From CAZFCK01 sp964517355 (GTDB lineage: Bacteria; Desulfobacterota; Desulfovibrionia; Desulfovibrionales; Desulfovibrionaceae): 9,004 nt of DNA. The stretch spans positions 1 to 9,004 of the forward strand of contig CAZFCK010000204.1 of the NCBI GenBank assembly GCA_964517355.1, read 5' to 3'. The position numbers and the translations under genes are program-made. This document shows, piece by piece, positions 1 through 6,655 of the stretch (its first letter is position 1; the number at the start of each line of letters is the position of its first letter). The notes beneath the pieces are model-generated. The model ran no database searches. It was not told the DNA's origin and saw only the letters and a program-made list of their open reading frames with translations.

Positions 1-52
1 TCCAGGGAAATGCATAAGAGCATCTAGCGCTTTTCAAGCGTGAGATGCTCTA
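1..52 (+). repeat. Dispersed MITE-like repeat, copy 1 (partial, cut by window edge)
   Basis: This is the right-hand half of the repeat seen complete at 3614-3717 and 5099-5203. It holds the conserved CCAGGGAAATGCATAA stretch and then the terminal hairpin at 17-51. The outer arms AGAGCATCT and AGATGCTCT are perfectly complementary, and an inner stem CGCTT/AAGCG closes a TTC loop. The copy ends at a TA dinucleotide (51-52), like the others. The left half should lie just outside the window. It lies about 270 bases upstream of the first operon and points the same way. Confidence 0.85.
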
Positions 53-320
53 ATAAAAAATAGCATGCTCAAACGTCCCTCAAGCGTCAGTCCGAACCCC
101 TTTGATGCGACAGCGTTAAAAATGGTTTCACTTGGGGCAATATTGTTTTAAGCAAAAACGCTCGCAGGCGCGCATGCTACCTAAAGCCCGGCTTCACAGC
201 AAGCATCCGCTCGCAGCGGCATTTGGCGCATTTTCGTCTTGCGGTAAAACATATTTCCAAAATAATCGTTTATCATTTCAAATAACTGCATTAACTATCC
301 AATCCTTTTCCAAGGTCAGC
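53..320. other. Intergenic region upstream of the PH-like/DUF401 operon
   Basis: About 270 bases lie between repeat copy 1 and the first gene. The last 80 bases (240-320) are AT-rich and are the likely promoter region. I cannot assign a convincing -35/-10 pair: TTGCGG at 239-244 has only a poor -10 candidate at the right distance. The reading frame of the downstream gene stays open back to a TTG at 132 and an ATG at 174, but the extra residues look like translated non-coding sequence. I see no RNA gene here. Confidence 0.5.
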
Positions 321-824
321 ATGCAGCAGGCTCCTCCAGGCTCGCCCCATAACACGTTTCTTTTGACCATTCTGGCAGTCGGGCTTGGAGTTCTTGCTGT
401 TTATTTTATATTACGATGTACTTTCAATGTGTTACGAGAAAAACTGCGAAATGAAATACGAAAACGCTTTCCAGCTCACGAAATCCTCAAGGCCACATTG
501 GCAGCCAACTCCTTCGGCGTGCAGTCTTTGGGAAAATGGCAGGTCCGCGGCAACGGAGCTCTTCTTTTATTGCAGAATATGCTTTTTTTTCACATGATTG
601 TTCCTCACAGGGAAGTGACCATCCCTCTTTACACCATTCAGAACGTTTCTCTTTGTAATGGCTTTATGGGCAAAGCAACCAGCCGTCCTTTGCTGCGCGT
701 TGATTTTTCAACACCGGCCGGTCCAGATGCGGCCGCCTTCTCTATCCATGAGCCTGAACTCTGGCTTCAGGCAATAAACAATGCCCGGCAATCGGTTCCA
801 GCAAACAAGGATTCCTCTCCATGA
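321..824 (+). CDS. Small membrane-anchored protein, possible PH-like domain
   Basis: The protein is 167 residues. One strongly hydrophobic segment at about 12-34 is followed by a basic stretch (REKLRNEIRKR), suggesting a single N-terminal anchor with the remainder in the cytoplasm. Residues about 46-158 look like a compact beta-rich domain ending in a helix (ELWLQAINNA). That pattern, together with the GxGALLLLQNMLFF strand and a VTIPLYTIQNV strand, resembles bacterial PH- or GRAM-like domains; this assignment is an inference and I recognise no named family. The ATG at 321 is chosen because AAGG lies five bases upstream and the membrane segment follows directly. An ATG at 174, with a weak AGG ahead of it, is the alternative. 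The stop overlaps the next start (ATGA at 821-824), so the two genes are translationally coupled. Its likely role is as an accessory to the membrane protein that follows. Confidence 0.75.
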   Translation: MQQAPPGSPHNTFLLTILAVGLGVLAVYFILRCTFNVLREKLRNEIRKRFPAHEILKATLAANSFGVQSLGKWQVRGNGALLLLQNMLFFHMIVPHREVTIPLYTIQNVSLCNGFMGKATSRPLLRVDFSTPAGPDAAAFSIHEPELWLQAINNARQSVPANKDSSP

Positions 825-2125
825 CCCTGACCTCCATTCTTCCGTTACTAAAGATTCTGCTGGCCTTTTGTCTTATGCTCGTCGGAATCCGGCTCAAGGT
901 TGGGCTGTTTTTCTCAATTCTTGCAGGCAGCCTGCTGTTGGCTTTGCTGTTTGGCATGGGCCCCATCCAATGGACTCTTGCTGCGGTTGAAGGCGTAACA
1001 CAGGAAAAAACACTTTTTCTTTGCGCGATCCTCGCACTGATCCTCACTCTTTCGGATTTGCTGGACCATTGCGGACAGGCAAACCGCCTCCTGGATGTTT
1101 TGGGAAACCACATTCACCGCCCCAAACTGGCATTGGCTTTCTTCCCGGCGCTTATAGGGCTCCTCCCTATGCCCGGGGGCGCGTTGTTTTCAGCGCCCAT
1201 GGTGCGCACCATGGCGGCGCGTCTGCCCGGAGGAGCTGAAGCGGCGGGTTTTTCTCCTCAAAGTCAGGCGCTTATCAACTACTGGTACCGCCACCTCTGG
1301 GAATTGGCATGGCCGCTTTATCCGGGCATCATTCTTGCCGCGTCGTTGTCCGGTATTCCTCTGGTGCAACTCGCCCTGGTACTCTCCCCGGCTCCGTTCC
1401 TGACGTTGCTTTTCGGCTGGTGGTTTGTCCTGCGCCCCATAAAGCTGAACGCGACACCTCACGTACCGCAGCCTAAAACCGCGTTTCCCTTCCGGGCCGT
1501 TCTTCGCGAGGGACTGCCTCTCGGCGTGGCCATTGTGGGAGCGATTATCCTGGAAGTGACAATCGCAATGCTTTTGCCCGAAATACCATTCGAATGGGGC
1601 GTCATGCTCGCTCTAGGGCTGGCAATAATAACAACCAAAATCCAAAACCGGACACCGCTTCCCGCCCTGCTGAAACTCTTTGTGAACAGACATCTCTTGA
1701 GCATGTTGGCCGTGGTCGTTGCCATTTTCATATTTAAAGGAGTACTTCAAGTTAGCGGAGCGATAGAATTGCTCGCCGCAACGGCGGGAGGAGACGCGGC
1801 ACTGCTCATTTCCGCATCTTTTTTGCCGTTTTTCGTCGGGATGGTTTCCGGCCTGAACATCGCTTTTGTCGGTGCGGCCTTTCCGCTGATTATCGGCCTG
1901 TTGGAACAAATGGGTCTGCAAAACCAATTGGTCGCCTATATGGTTCTGGGCATGTTCTCGGGCTATGTGGGCGTTCTGGCTTCGCCGCTGCATCTGTGCT
2001 TGATTCTCACCTGTCAGTTCTTCAAGGTGGAACTCAGCACGGCATGGAGGCGTCTGCTGCCTCCATGCACGTGCATAGCTGTAACCGCATTTTTCTATTT
2101 TTTACTCTTGCGCAGCTGGAGTTAA
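821..2125 (+). CDS. DUF401-family integral membrane protein, putative transporter
   Basis: The 434-residue protein is almost entirely hydrophobic, with roughly ten to twelve predicted membrane spans. It carries features I associate with the DUF401 family (Pfam PF04165, TIGR00529), a relative of the ion-transporter/GntP-like permeases: the N-terminal block around IRLKVGLFFSILAG, the loop GLLPMPGGALFSAPMV at about residues 112-127, and INYWYRHLWELAWPLYPG at about 151-168. The conserved glycine/proline-rich re-entrant loop and the length fit a full-length member. Its substrate is unknown. The ATG at 821 overlaps the upstream stop by four bases, with AAGG ten bases ahead. The gene ends 46 bases from the convergent diguanylate cyclase gene, and I see no strong terminator in that gap. 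Confidence 0.85.
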   Translation: MTLTSILPLLKILLAFCLMLVGIRLKVGLFFSILAGSLLLALLFGMGPIQWTLAAVEGVTQEKTLFLCAILALILTLSDLLDHCGQANRLLDVLGNHIHRPKLALAFFPALIGLLPMPGGALFSAPMVRTMAARLPGGAEAAGFSPQSQALINYWYRHLWELAWPLYPGIILAASLSGIPLVQLALVLSPAPFLTLLFGWWFVLRPIKLNATPHVPQPKTAFPFRAVLREGLPLGVAIVGAIILEVTIAMLLPEIPFEWGVMLALGLAIITTKIQNRTPLPALLKLFVNRHLLSMLAVVVAIFIFKGVLQVSGAIELLAATAGGDAALLISASFLPFFVGMVSGLNIAFVGAAFPLIIGLLEQMGLQNQLVAYMVLGMFSGYVGVLASPLHLCLILTCQFFKVELSTAWRRLLPPCTCIAVTAFFYFLLLRSWS

Positions 2126-2171
2126 GAACTGCACGAGGATACGGACCCATGGAAAAGATTCCTTCTTTACA

Positions 2172-3434
2172 TTACGTTGTGGCGATCTTGTTCCGACCGT
2201 TGCGCTTGGCGGCATAAAGCAATTCGTCCGCAACGGTGATCATGGATTCAAGATCGTTCAGCCGCTCGCAGCAGATGCCGATGCTCACCGTAAATTGAAT
2301 GTTATTTGCATCTTCGCCAACTTTATGCGGAACAACGGAACGTTCAATTTGCTGACGCAACTCCTCAAAAATCATAAACGCATCACCATGGGCAATGTCT
2401 CCAATGAGAATACAAAATTCCTCACCTCCGAACCGGGCGACCAAATCAGAGGCGCGAAAGCGTTCCATGAGTGTTTTCGCCAAGCATTTCAGAACCGCAT
2501 CCCCGGCGTCATGCCCCCATTTGTCGTTGATTCGCTTGAAGTGATCGATATCGAGCATGGCCAAAGCCATGTTACGGCCAGTTCGAACCGCATCCGCAAA
2601 AATACCATGCCCAGCCTCAAAGAAATAACGCCTGTTGTATGCCCCCGTAAGATAGTCCCGATAACCCGATTCACGCAAAAGTTGTAATTTTTCAAGCATT
2701 TCAATATGATGACTAATGCGGCAGTAAAACCCTTCATGGCTCATGCGCTTATCAATGTAATCATTGGCGCCGCTTTTGATGAAACGTACGGAAACCTCTT
2801 CCTTGTCCTGACCGGATAGCGCGATAACGGCCAGTTCGTTCTTACTGTGCGTGCGTCGAATCGCGGCGGTAAGGGCCACGCCGTCCATACCGGGCATAAC
2901 GTAATCCACTAAGGCGAGTTTTATATCCGGATGTTCTTTGAGTACGCCCAACGCCTCTTCACCGCTTTCCGCCGCAAACACCTGATAATTGTGCGCGGTC
3001 AACAATTGGCCGTAAAGTTGCCGTACAAGAGGGGAATCATCGACAATCAACGTCTTGATCGACGGATTCTTCCGTAAACGTTCTATCATGGAAACGAGGT
3101 ATTCCACGCTCCTTTCATCACCTTTGATGACGTAATCCGCTATCCCTTTGTCCCAAATGGCATTGCGTAACTGCTCGTCAATGGTGCTGGTATACACAAT
3201 GCACGGGACACCTTGTTCAAGAAGCAAATCCAGTCCGTCAAATCCATTGCTTGCGTCCGGCAACACAAGATCCACCACAGCCGCGGCATACGTTGCCGGA
3301 CTTGCATCAAGTATGGATTTGGCTTGTTCAAGACTTTTCGCCCACACGACCTCAACATCAAAGTGCTTCTGGATAATTTCGTTCAATGCGAAAAAAATGG
3401 TGGAAGAATCTTCCAGAATAAATACTTTTTCCAT
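2172..3434 (-). CDS. Diguanylate cyclase response regulator, REC-REC-GGDEF (PleD-like)
   Basis: The 420-residue protein makes cyclic di-GMP from two GTP when activated by phosphorylation. REC domain 1 (about 3-120) has the acidic pair E8/D9, phosphoacceptor D55 and K104. REC domain 2 (about 126-245) has D132/D133, phosphoacceptor D177, S207 and K229. Both look competent. The GGDEF domain spans about 255-418, with metal- and substrate-binding residues in DIDHFKRINDKWGHDAGD (from 295) and an active-site GGEEF at 336-340. The inhibitory RxxD site (R327, D330) sits exactly five residues before GGEEF, so product inhibition by c-di-GMP is expected. The architecture matches PleD. The ATG at 3434 is placed by the REC start; the ribosome site is weak, and a TTG at 3542 would add an unlikely 36-residue extension. 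The gene appears to be a single-gene unit under a sigma-54 promoter. No partner kinase lies in the window. Confidence 0.93.
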   Translation of the reverse strand: MEKVFILEDSSTIFFALNEIIQKHFDVEVVWAKSLEQAKSILDASPATYAAAVVDLVLPDASNGFDGLDLLLEQGVPCIVYTSTIDEQLRNAIWDKGIADYVIKGDERSVEYLVSMIERLRKNPSIKTLIVDDSPLVRQLYGQLLTAHNYQVFAAESGEEALGVLKEHPDIKLALVDYVMPGMDGVALTAAIRRTHSKNELAVIALSGQDKEEVSVRFIKSGANDYIDKRMSHEGFYCRISHHIEMLEKLQLLRESGYRDYLTGAYNRRYFFEAGHGIFADAVRTGRNMALAMLDIDHFKRINDKWGHDAGDAVLKCLAKTLMERFRASDLVARFGGEEFCILIGDIAHGDAFMIFEELRQQIERSVVPHKVGEDANNIQFTVSIGICCERLNDLESMITVADELLYAAKRNGRNKIATT

Positions 3435-3525
3435 ATACAAAAACCGTTGTTTCGATTTTTCGCTCGACTTTCGCCCAACAAAATAAGGTGAATACCACCA
3501 GCTCTGCGCTCGCATCCGCAAGACG

Positions 3526-3542
3526 AGCAACACTCGCGCCAA
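3526..3542 (-). promoter_or_regulatory. Candidate sigma-54 (RpoN) promoter for the diguanylate cyclase
   Basis: On the minus strand the bases read TTGGCGCGAGTGTTGCT. Against the sigma-54 consensus YTGGCACGrNNNTTGCW this is a single mismatch (A to G), and the essential GG and GC are exactly ten bases apart. The start of transcription would be near 3514-3516, giving a leader of about 80 bases before the ATG at 3434. Activation by an enhancer-binding protein is implied, but I cannot identify its binding site in the sequence up to repeat copy 2. Confidence 0.6.
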
Positions 3543-3613
3543 GCGGCAACAATCGAGAGAATTACCTACCTTCGGACTCCCTTACCGGAATTTTATGTCA
3601 TCCACGTGAAATC

Positions 3614-3717
3614 TAGCGCATTTTCGCCTTTGGATAAGGCTCACCCCTGAAACAATGTTCATTGTTCCAGGGAAATGCATAAAAGCATCAATACTTTTTC
3701 AAAGTTAAGATGCTCTA
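3614..3717 (+). repeat. Dispersed MITE-like repeat, copy 2 (complete, diverged)
   Basis: The element is 100 bp between flanking TA dinucleotides at 3614-3615 and 3716-3717. It contains three hairpins in order: GCCTT/AAGGC with a five-base loop, CTGAAACAAT/ATTGTTCCAG extended by CCC/GGG, and a 35-base terminal hairpin at 3682-3716. The terminal hairpin differs from the other copies. Its inner stem is ACTTT/AAAGT in place of CGCTT/AAGCG, three compensatory pair changes, while the outer stem has lost two pairs. It lies between the end of the secreted-protein gene and the sigma-54 promoter of the diguanylate cyclase gene, in the opposite orientation to both. Confidence 0.85.
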
Positions 3718-3753
3718 AGAGAAGTCATGGACTACCGGCAATCCAATCAGCAT

Positions 3754-4698
3754 CTATCTGCATCTGAGCAGCTGGCCGTTCCAATCACCACGCCAGCCTT
3801 GATCTCCAGAATAATTCCACACGCCTTGGAACCCCCACCTATTGGTATCGAAAGAAAAGCCCCCGGATGTCCCATCATTTTGCGTCCATGTACCTGTGAG
3901 CGTGTTGTCATGTATTGAGCCGTGGATACGCCCCCCGCGGTATGCGTAGCTTCCAATGACGTCTCCCGTTTCATAATCAAACTGCAGCGTCATTTCGCCC
4001 CATTCCGTATTATACGTACAAACTTCCACATCAGCTGAAAGGGGCGCTGGGGGCGGGGTTGAAGGAGGAGTCGGGCCGGAAACACTGGAAGAAGGCACGC
4101 CTGACACCGCCCTTTTCAGTGCGGTTACGGCTTGAGCGGAGTCGGTATATGAACCCACGAGCCTATTCATATTTTCACGTTGGCGAAGCCAGACAGTTCC
4201 TTCACTCTTCTCCGAGAGATAGACGACATTATCGTTTTCCGGGCGATCAGCCTCGCCATTGTAGCAGCCGATCATCAGTAAGATATCCACACTACCATCG
4301 CCGTTAAAATCGTCAAAGACAACCTCGTTGGGCCAGCAGTCCTCCAACGGCCCGGGGTTGGTACTCTGAGGCGTGGTAAGTTCCTCCAGAACCATACCGT
4401 CCAGTTCGGTAATTAAAAAAGCCACGTCAGACAGCCGTTCACCGCCGGGAGGAAACAACGACGTCAGACAGAGATCAAGATTTTCCGCCTTACCGCTGTA
4501 AAAGGCAAACGACAAATCTCCCAGGGGGCTATACCCCGGGTAATTGCGCTCCATGGTGCCGTCCAGTCGGTTGCAATCCTTGTCGAATTTACCCATGTGA
4601 TAATCACCGACAGCCGTAGTCTGCGCCAACGATGCAGCGGAATGGAAATAAAACAGGGAGAGCAACAGCATCACCCCTATTCGCAGACAATAATCCAT
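3754..4698 (-). CDS. Secreted protein of unknown function, calcium-loop and GxW-repeat C-terminal domain
   Basis: The 314-residue product starts with a signal peptide: a hydrophobic core at about 8-20 and likely cleavage after SLA at 25. Residues about 26-195 form a cysteine-containing domain with a loop DFNGDGSVD (130-138), which matches the DxNxDGxxD calcium-binding pattern of VCBS/FG-GAP or dockerin-like sequences. A proline/serine-rich linker (about 202-222) leads to a beta-rich C-terminal domain (226-314) with three spaced GxW motifs (G269-W271, G292-W294, G304-W306), bracketed by C227 and C313. The mature protein has six cysteines, allowing up to three disulfides in the periplasm. The ATG at 4698 is preferred over 4710 because GGAG lies six bases ahead of it. 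I do not recognise the family. It has its own promoter and no operon partner, and it sits between two inverted copies of the repeat. Confidence 0.8.
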   Translation of the reverse strand: MDYCLRIGVMLLLSLFYFHSAASLAQTTAVGDYHMGKFDKDCNRLDGTMERNYPGYSPLGDLSFAFYSGKAENLDLCLTSLFPPGGERLSDVAFLITELDGMVLEELTTPQSTNPGPLEDCWPNEVVFDDFNGDGSVDILLMIGCYNGEADRPENDNVVYLSEKSEGTVWLRQRENMNRLVGSYTDSAQAVTALKRAVSGVPSSSVSGPTPPSTPPPAPLSADVEVCTYNTEWGEMTLQFDYETGDVIGSYAYRGGRIHGSIHDNTLTGTWTQNDGTSGGFSFDTNRWGFQGVWNYSGDQGWRGDWNGQLLRCR

Positions 4699-4767
4699 AG
4701 CAGACTCCATGCAGCGTTATTTATTTGCAGTCCATAAAAAACACTATACATCTATACACTAAATATT

Positions 4768-4797
4768 ATTATATTGTATTGAATTACGGTTGTTCAA
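4768..4797 (-). promoter_or_regulatory. Sigma-70-type promoter for the secreted-protein gene
   Basis: On the minus strand, TTGAAC (4797-4792) and a perfect TATAAT (4773-4768) are separated by 18 bases in a very AT-rich stretch. Transcription would start near 4761, giving a leader of about 60 bases before the ATG at 4698. The -35 box matches four of six consensus positions. Confidence 0.65.
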
Positions 4798-5096
4798 AAA
4801 ATAATTTGGCAAGTACGTGATCACCATCATACAACAACATACATAAACACCTTTCAGCGTTAGCGCCTATATCCTATCAAAAAGTATATTGAATGCATCT
4901 AAAAGGAAAGAAAAAAAATGCTGGAAAAGAAAATCTCAAGGGCGTTGTTTTACAGAATCCCCAACGTGGTATCTTGCTGAAAGCACGTAATCTTCAATAC
5001 AATACTCTCGTAAAAGCATGAAAGAACTACGCGGCAATACTGCAAAGCGTGACGGACTGGTCTTCCGGCTTTCTTCCCCTACAGCCTTTGGAGCAT
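4798..5096. other. AT-rich intergenic region with two possible micro-ORFs
   Basis: No recognisable gene lies here. Two plus-strand micro-ORFs are visible. One at 4918-4980 encodes 20 residues (MLEKKISRALFYRIPNVVSC) and follows a purine-rich AAAAGGAAAG. One at 5018-5101 encodes 27 residues starting MKELRGNTAKRDG, without a convincing ribosome site, and its stop uses the TAG formed at the edge of repeat copy 3. Both could be chance or remnants of a decayed gene. Upstream regulatory sites for the secreted-protein gene would also fall here, but I cannot identify any. Confidence 0.4.
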
Positions 5097-5098
5097 TT

Positions 5099-5203
5099 TA
5101 GAGCATCTCACGCTTGAAAAGCGCTAGATGCTCTTATGCATTTCTCTGGAACAATTGGAAATTGTTTCAGGGGGGAGCCTTGTTTCAAGGCGAAAATGCG
5201 CTA
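5099..5203 (-). repeat. Dispersed MITE-like repeat, copy 3 (complete)
   Basis: The element is 101 bp between TA dinucleotides at 5099-5100 and 5202-5203, oriented opposite to copies 1 and 2. Its ends are imperfect inverted repeats: GCGCATTTTCGCCTTGAAA read inward from the left end and GAGCATCTCACGCTTGAAA read inward from the right end match at 13 of 19 positions. It carries the same three hairpins as copy 2, with terminal-hairpin arms identical to copies 1 and 4 (core at 5100-5134). It lies between the phosphatase gene end and the secreted-protein gene. Confidence 0.88.
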
Positions 5204-5223
5204 AATTTATGATGGGTCATATT

Positions 5224-5263
5224 GGGGCTCCGCCCCTCCCGCCAGGGGGGAAGGCACCCCTGG
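5224..5263. repeat. GC-rich double hairpin
   Basis: Two perfect hairpins stand back to back. GGGGC-TCC-GCCCC is at 5224-5236, and CCAGGGG paired with CCCCTGG around an eight-base loop is at 5242-5263. The GGGGCTCCGCCCC motif is of a kind widely repeated in Desulfovibrio-type and other GC-rich genomes. No T-run follows on either strand, so it is not a canonical intrinsic terminator. Confidence 0.6.
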
Positions 5264-5479
5264 ACCCGCAGATGACATGCATAAAAAAATACAACTATGT
5301 CAAAAAGTTATGCGAGATGAAAAGTGTTGGAGATTCTTAAAAACGTTTATCAAATGTGGCTATGCCTTGGTTTTCCCCTCGAATACATTTTTTCCCACTC
5401 TTCGGAGCTGAGGCAATAGCCATATTTTCAAAAAGTTCTTACGCCGCCGGAGGAATGCTTATTGCGACGGCATAATGCG
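5264..5479. other. Intergenic region downstream of the phosphatase gene
   Basis: No gene or RNA is recognised in this stretch. An imperfect long-range inverted repeat pairs TGGCTATGCC (5357-5366) with GGCAATAGCCA (5412-5422), with one bulge and a loop of about 45 bases; its meaning is unclear. A weak terminator candidate at 5430-5475 is listed separately. Confidence 0.4.
5430..5475 (-). terminator. Possible terminator of the hydrogenase-phosphatase operon
   Basis: Reading the minus strand just after the phosphatase stop, TTATGCCG pairs with CGGCGTAA (eight pairs, one of them G-U). The loop is 21 bases, and a run of five T follows four bases after the stem. The loop is long and the T-run offset, so this is a weak candidate. 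Confidence 0.3.
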
Positions 5480-6655
5480 TTAGAAAAAGCTCACCCTGAC
5501 TTCTTTCAGATATTTACGCTCCAACACGTGACAAATGCGTTTGATGATGTTTCGCCGTATTTCCAAGTCGATGGGGAGGCTGGGATCTTGGTGAGCTTCG
5601 TTGATACGCGCCCCAACCACGAACTCGATGTAATCGCTATTCACCAGAATATCATAGAGGCGTGTCGCCGGGTTGTTTTCCCGAGGGGCTTCACGTCGTT
5701 CCAAAAGTTGCGCAACGCGAGTCAGCGTCAAAATCCCCTCCGTAACCAAATCCACGCCTTCCATCTCGGCTGAAGGCGGGATGTCTCCATCACCACTGTG
5801 CAAACTATTATGGATGGCACGCCCCAATTCTCGTGCGACGATATTCGCCGTGGTACCGCCGCAGATAATTTTTTGCCCTTCGAATTTATCCAGGATCGCA
5901 ACAAATTCCTTATCTTTCTGACTCTCATACGGCGGTCCGGTGAGAATAACGGCGCGACGCGGCTGCCGGAAATACACTACCGCCGCGGTCATGTCGTCAT
6001 AGGCCCTTTGGTTGGGTTCGAGGAGCAAGGCCTGCGATAAAATGTTCCGGGATAAGGCCCTGGCGGAAATGAGATGATCGCGCGCCACTTCATCCAGGAC
6101 ATACTGCCGGCACCCTTTCGCGCGCCACCCCAGAGGATGGCCCCCGGACCCCATTCCCGCCTGGGTAATGCCGTCCGAGGTGCAAATCAAGCGGTCGCCG
6201 CGACGCATGGAAAGATGATAGACACGTATCACACGCTCATTGTAGCGCGGGGAAGCGACTTCTTCGTAGTCCAGGGATACGAGTTCGCCGTCACGCACCA
6301 TGATCACCGGGGGGTTATCCATCTCAAGGACCCGTGTGGTGCCGTCGGGAAGGATGTCGATCACTGTGAACGTGGCGTAACTGATCTTACGCACCTGGCA
6401 CACGGGCAGCACATCCATGATCACTTCCGCGGCGCGTACGATGTCCGTGTCGTTGGCAGTGTATTTCAGCGCCATTGTGGCGGTCATAAGGGATAAGATA
6501 CTGGCCTTGACGCCGTGTCCCAAGCCGTCGGAAAGCACGGCGATAATACGCCCCGTTTCGTCGCACTTCTGGGATTTGAAAGCATCCCCGCAAATTTCTT
6601 CGCCATAGTGGTTGCGTTGCGCAGCCTCCACCTCAACGAAAAAATCCTCAGCCAT
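5480..6655 (-). CDS. SpoIIE/PP2C-type protein phosphatase, HydS-linked
   Basis: The 391-residue cytoplasmic protein has no membrane segment. Residues about 1-230 are a SpoIIE-like PPM phosphatase domain with the metal-binding acids in place: GDAF (D24), LSDGLGHG (D43), TSDGITQAG (D161) and YDDMTA (D220/D221). It should remove phosphate from serine or threonine in a partner, classically an anti-sigma-factor antagonist. Residues about 236-391 form a second domain with no motif I can assign; it contains CGGTTANIVARELGRA at about 265-280 and a basic helix before the C-terminus. The start overlaps the hydrogenase stop as TGATG, so the two proteins are probably made together and work as a pair. Association of SpoIIE phosphatases with PAS-containing sensory [FeFe]-hydrogenases is known from clostridia and related anaerobes. 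The target protein is not in the window. Confidence 0.9.
   Translation of the reverse strand: MAEDFFVEVEAAQRNHYGEEICGDAFKSQKCDETGRIIAVLSDGLGHGVKASILSLMTATMALKYTANDTDIVRAAEVIMDVLPVCQVRKISYATFTVIDILPDGTTRVLEMDNPPVIMVRDGELVSLDYEEVASPRYNERVIRVYHLSMRRGDRLICTSDGITQAGMGSGGHPLGWRAKGCRQYVLDEVARDHLISARALSRNILSQALLLEPNQRAYDDMTAAVVYFRQPRRAVILTGPPYESQKDKEFVAILDKFEGQKIICGGTTANIVARELGRAIHNSLHSGDGDIPPSAEMEGVDLVTEGILTLTRVAQLLERREAPRENNPATRLYDILVNSDYIEFVVGARINEAHQDPSLPIDLEIRRNIIKRICHVLERKYLKEVRVSFF

Noticed and set aside
17..51. Terminal hairpin of the repeat as an intrinsic terminator
   Set aside because: No copy is followed by a T-run on either strand in the position needed.
2151..2168. Bidirectional terminator between the convergent DUF401 and cyclase genes
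   Set aside because: Only a four-pair GGAA/TTCC stem with a mixed TTCTTT tail, too weak to call.
3435..3542. 36-residue N-terminal extension of the diguanylate cyclase from a TTG at 3542
   Set aside because: The extension does not resemble protein, the REC domain starts properly at 3434, and the extension would overlap the sigma-54 promoter.
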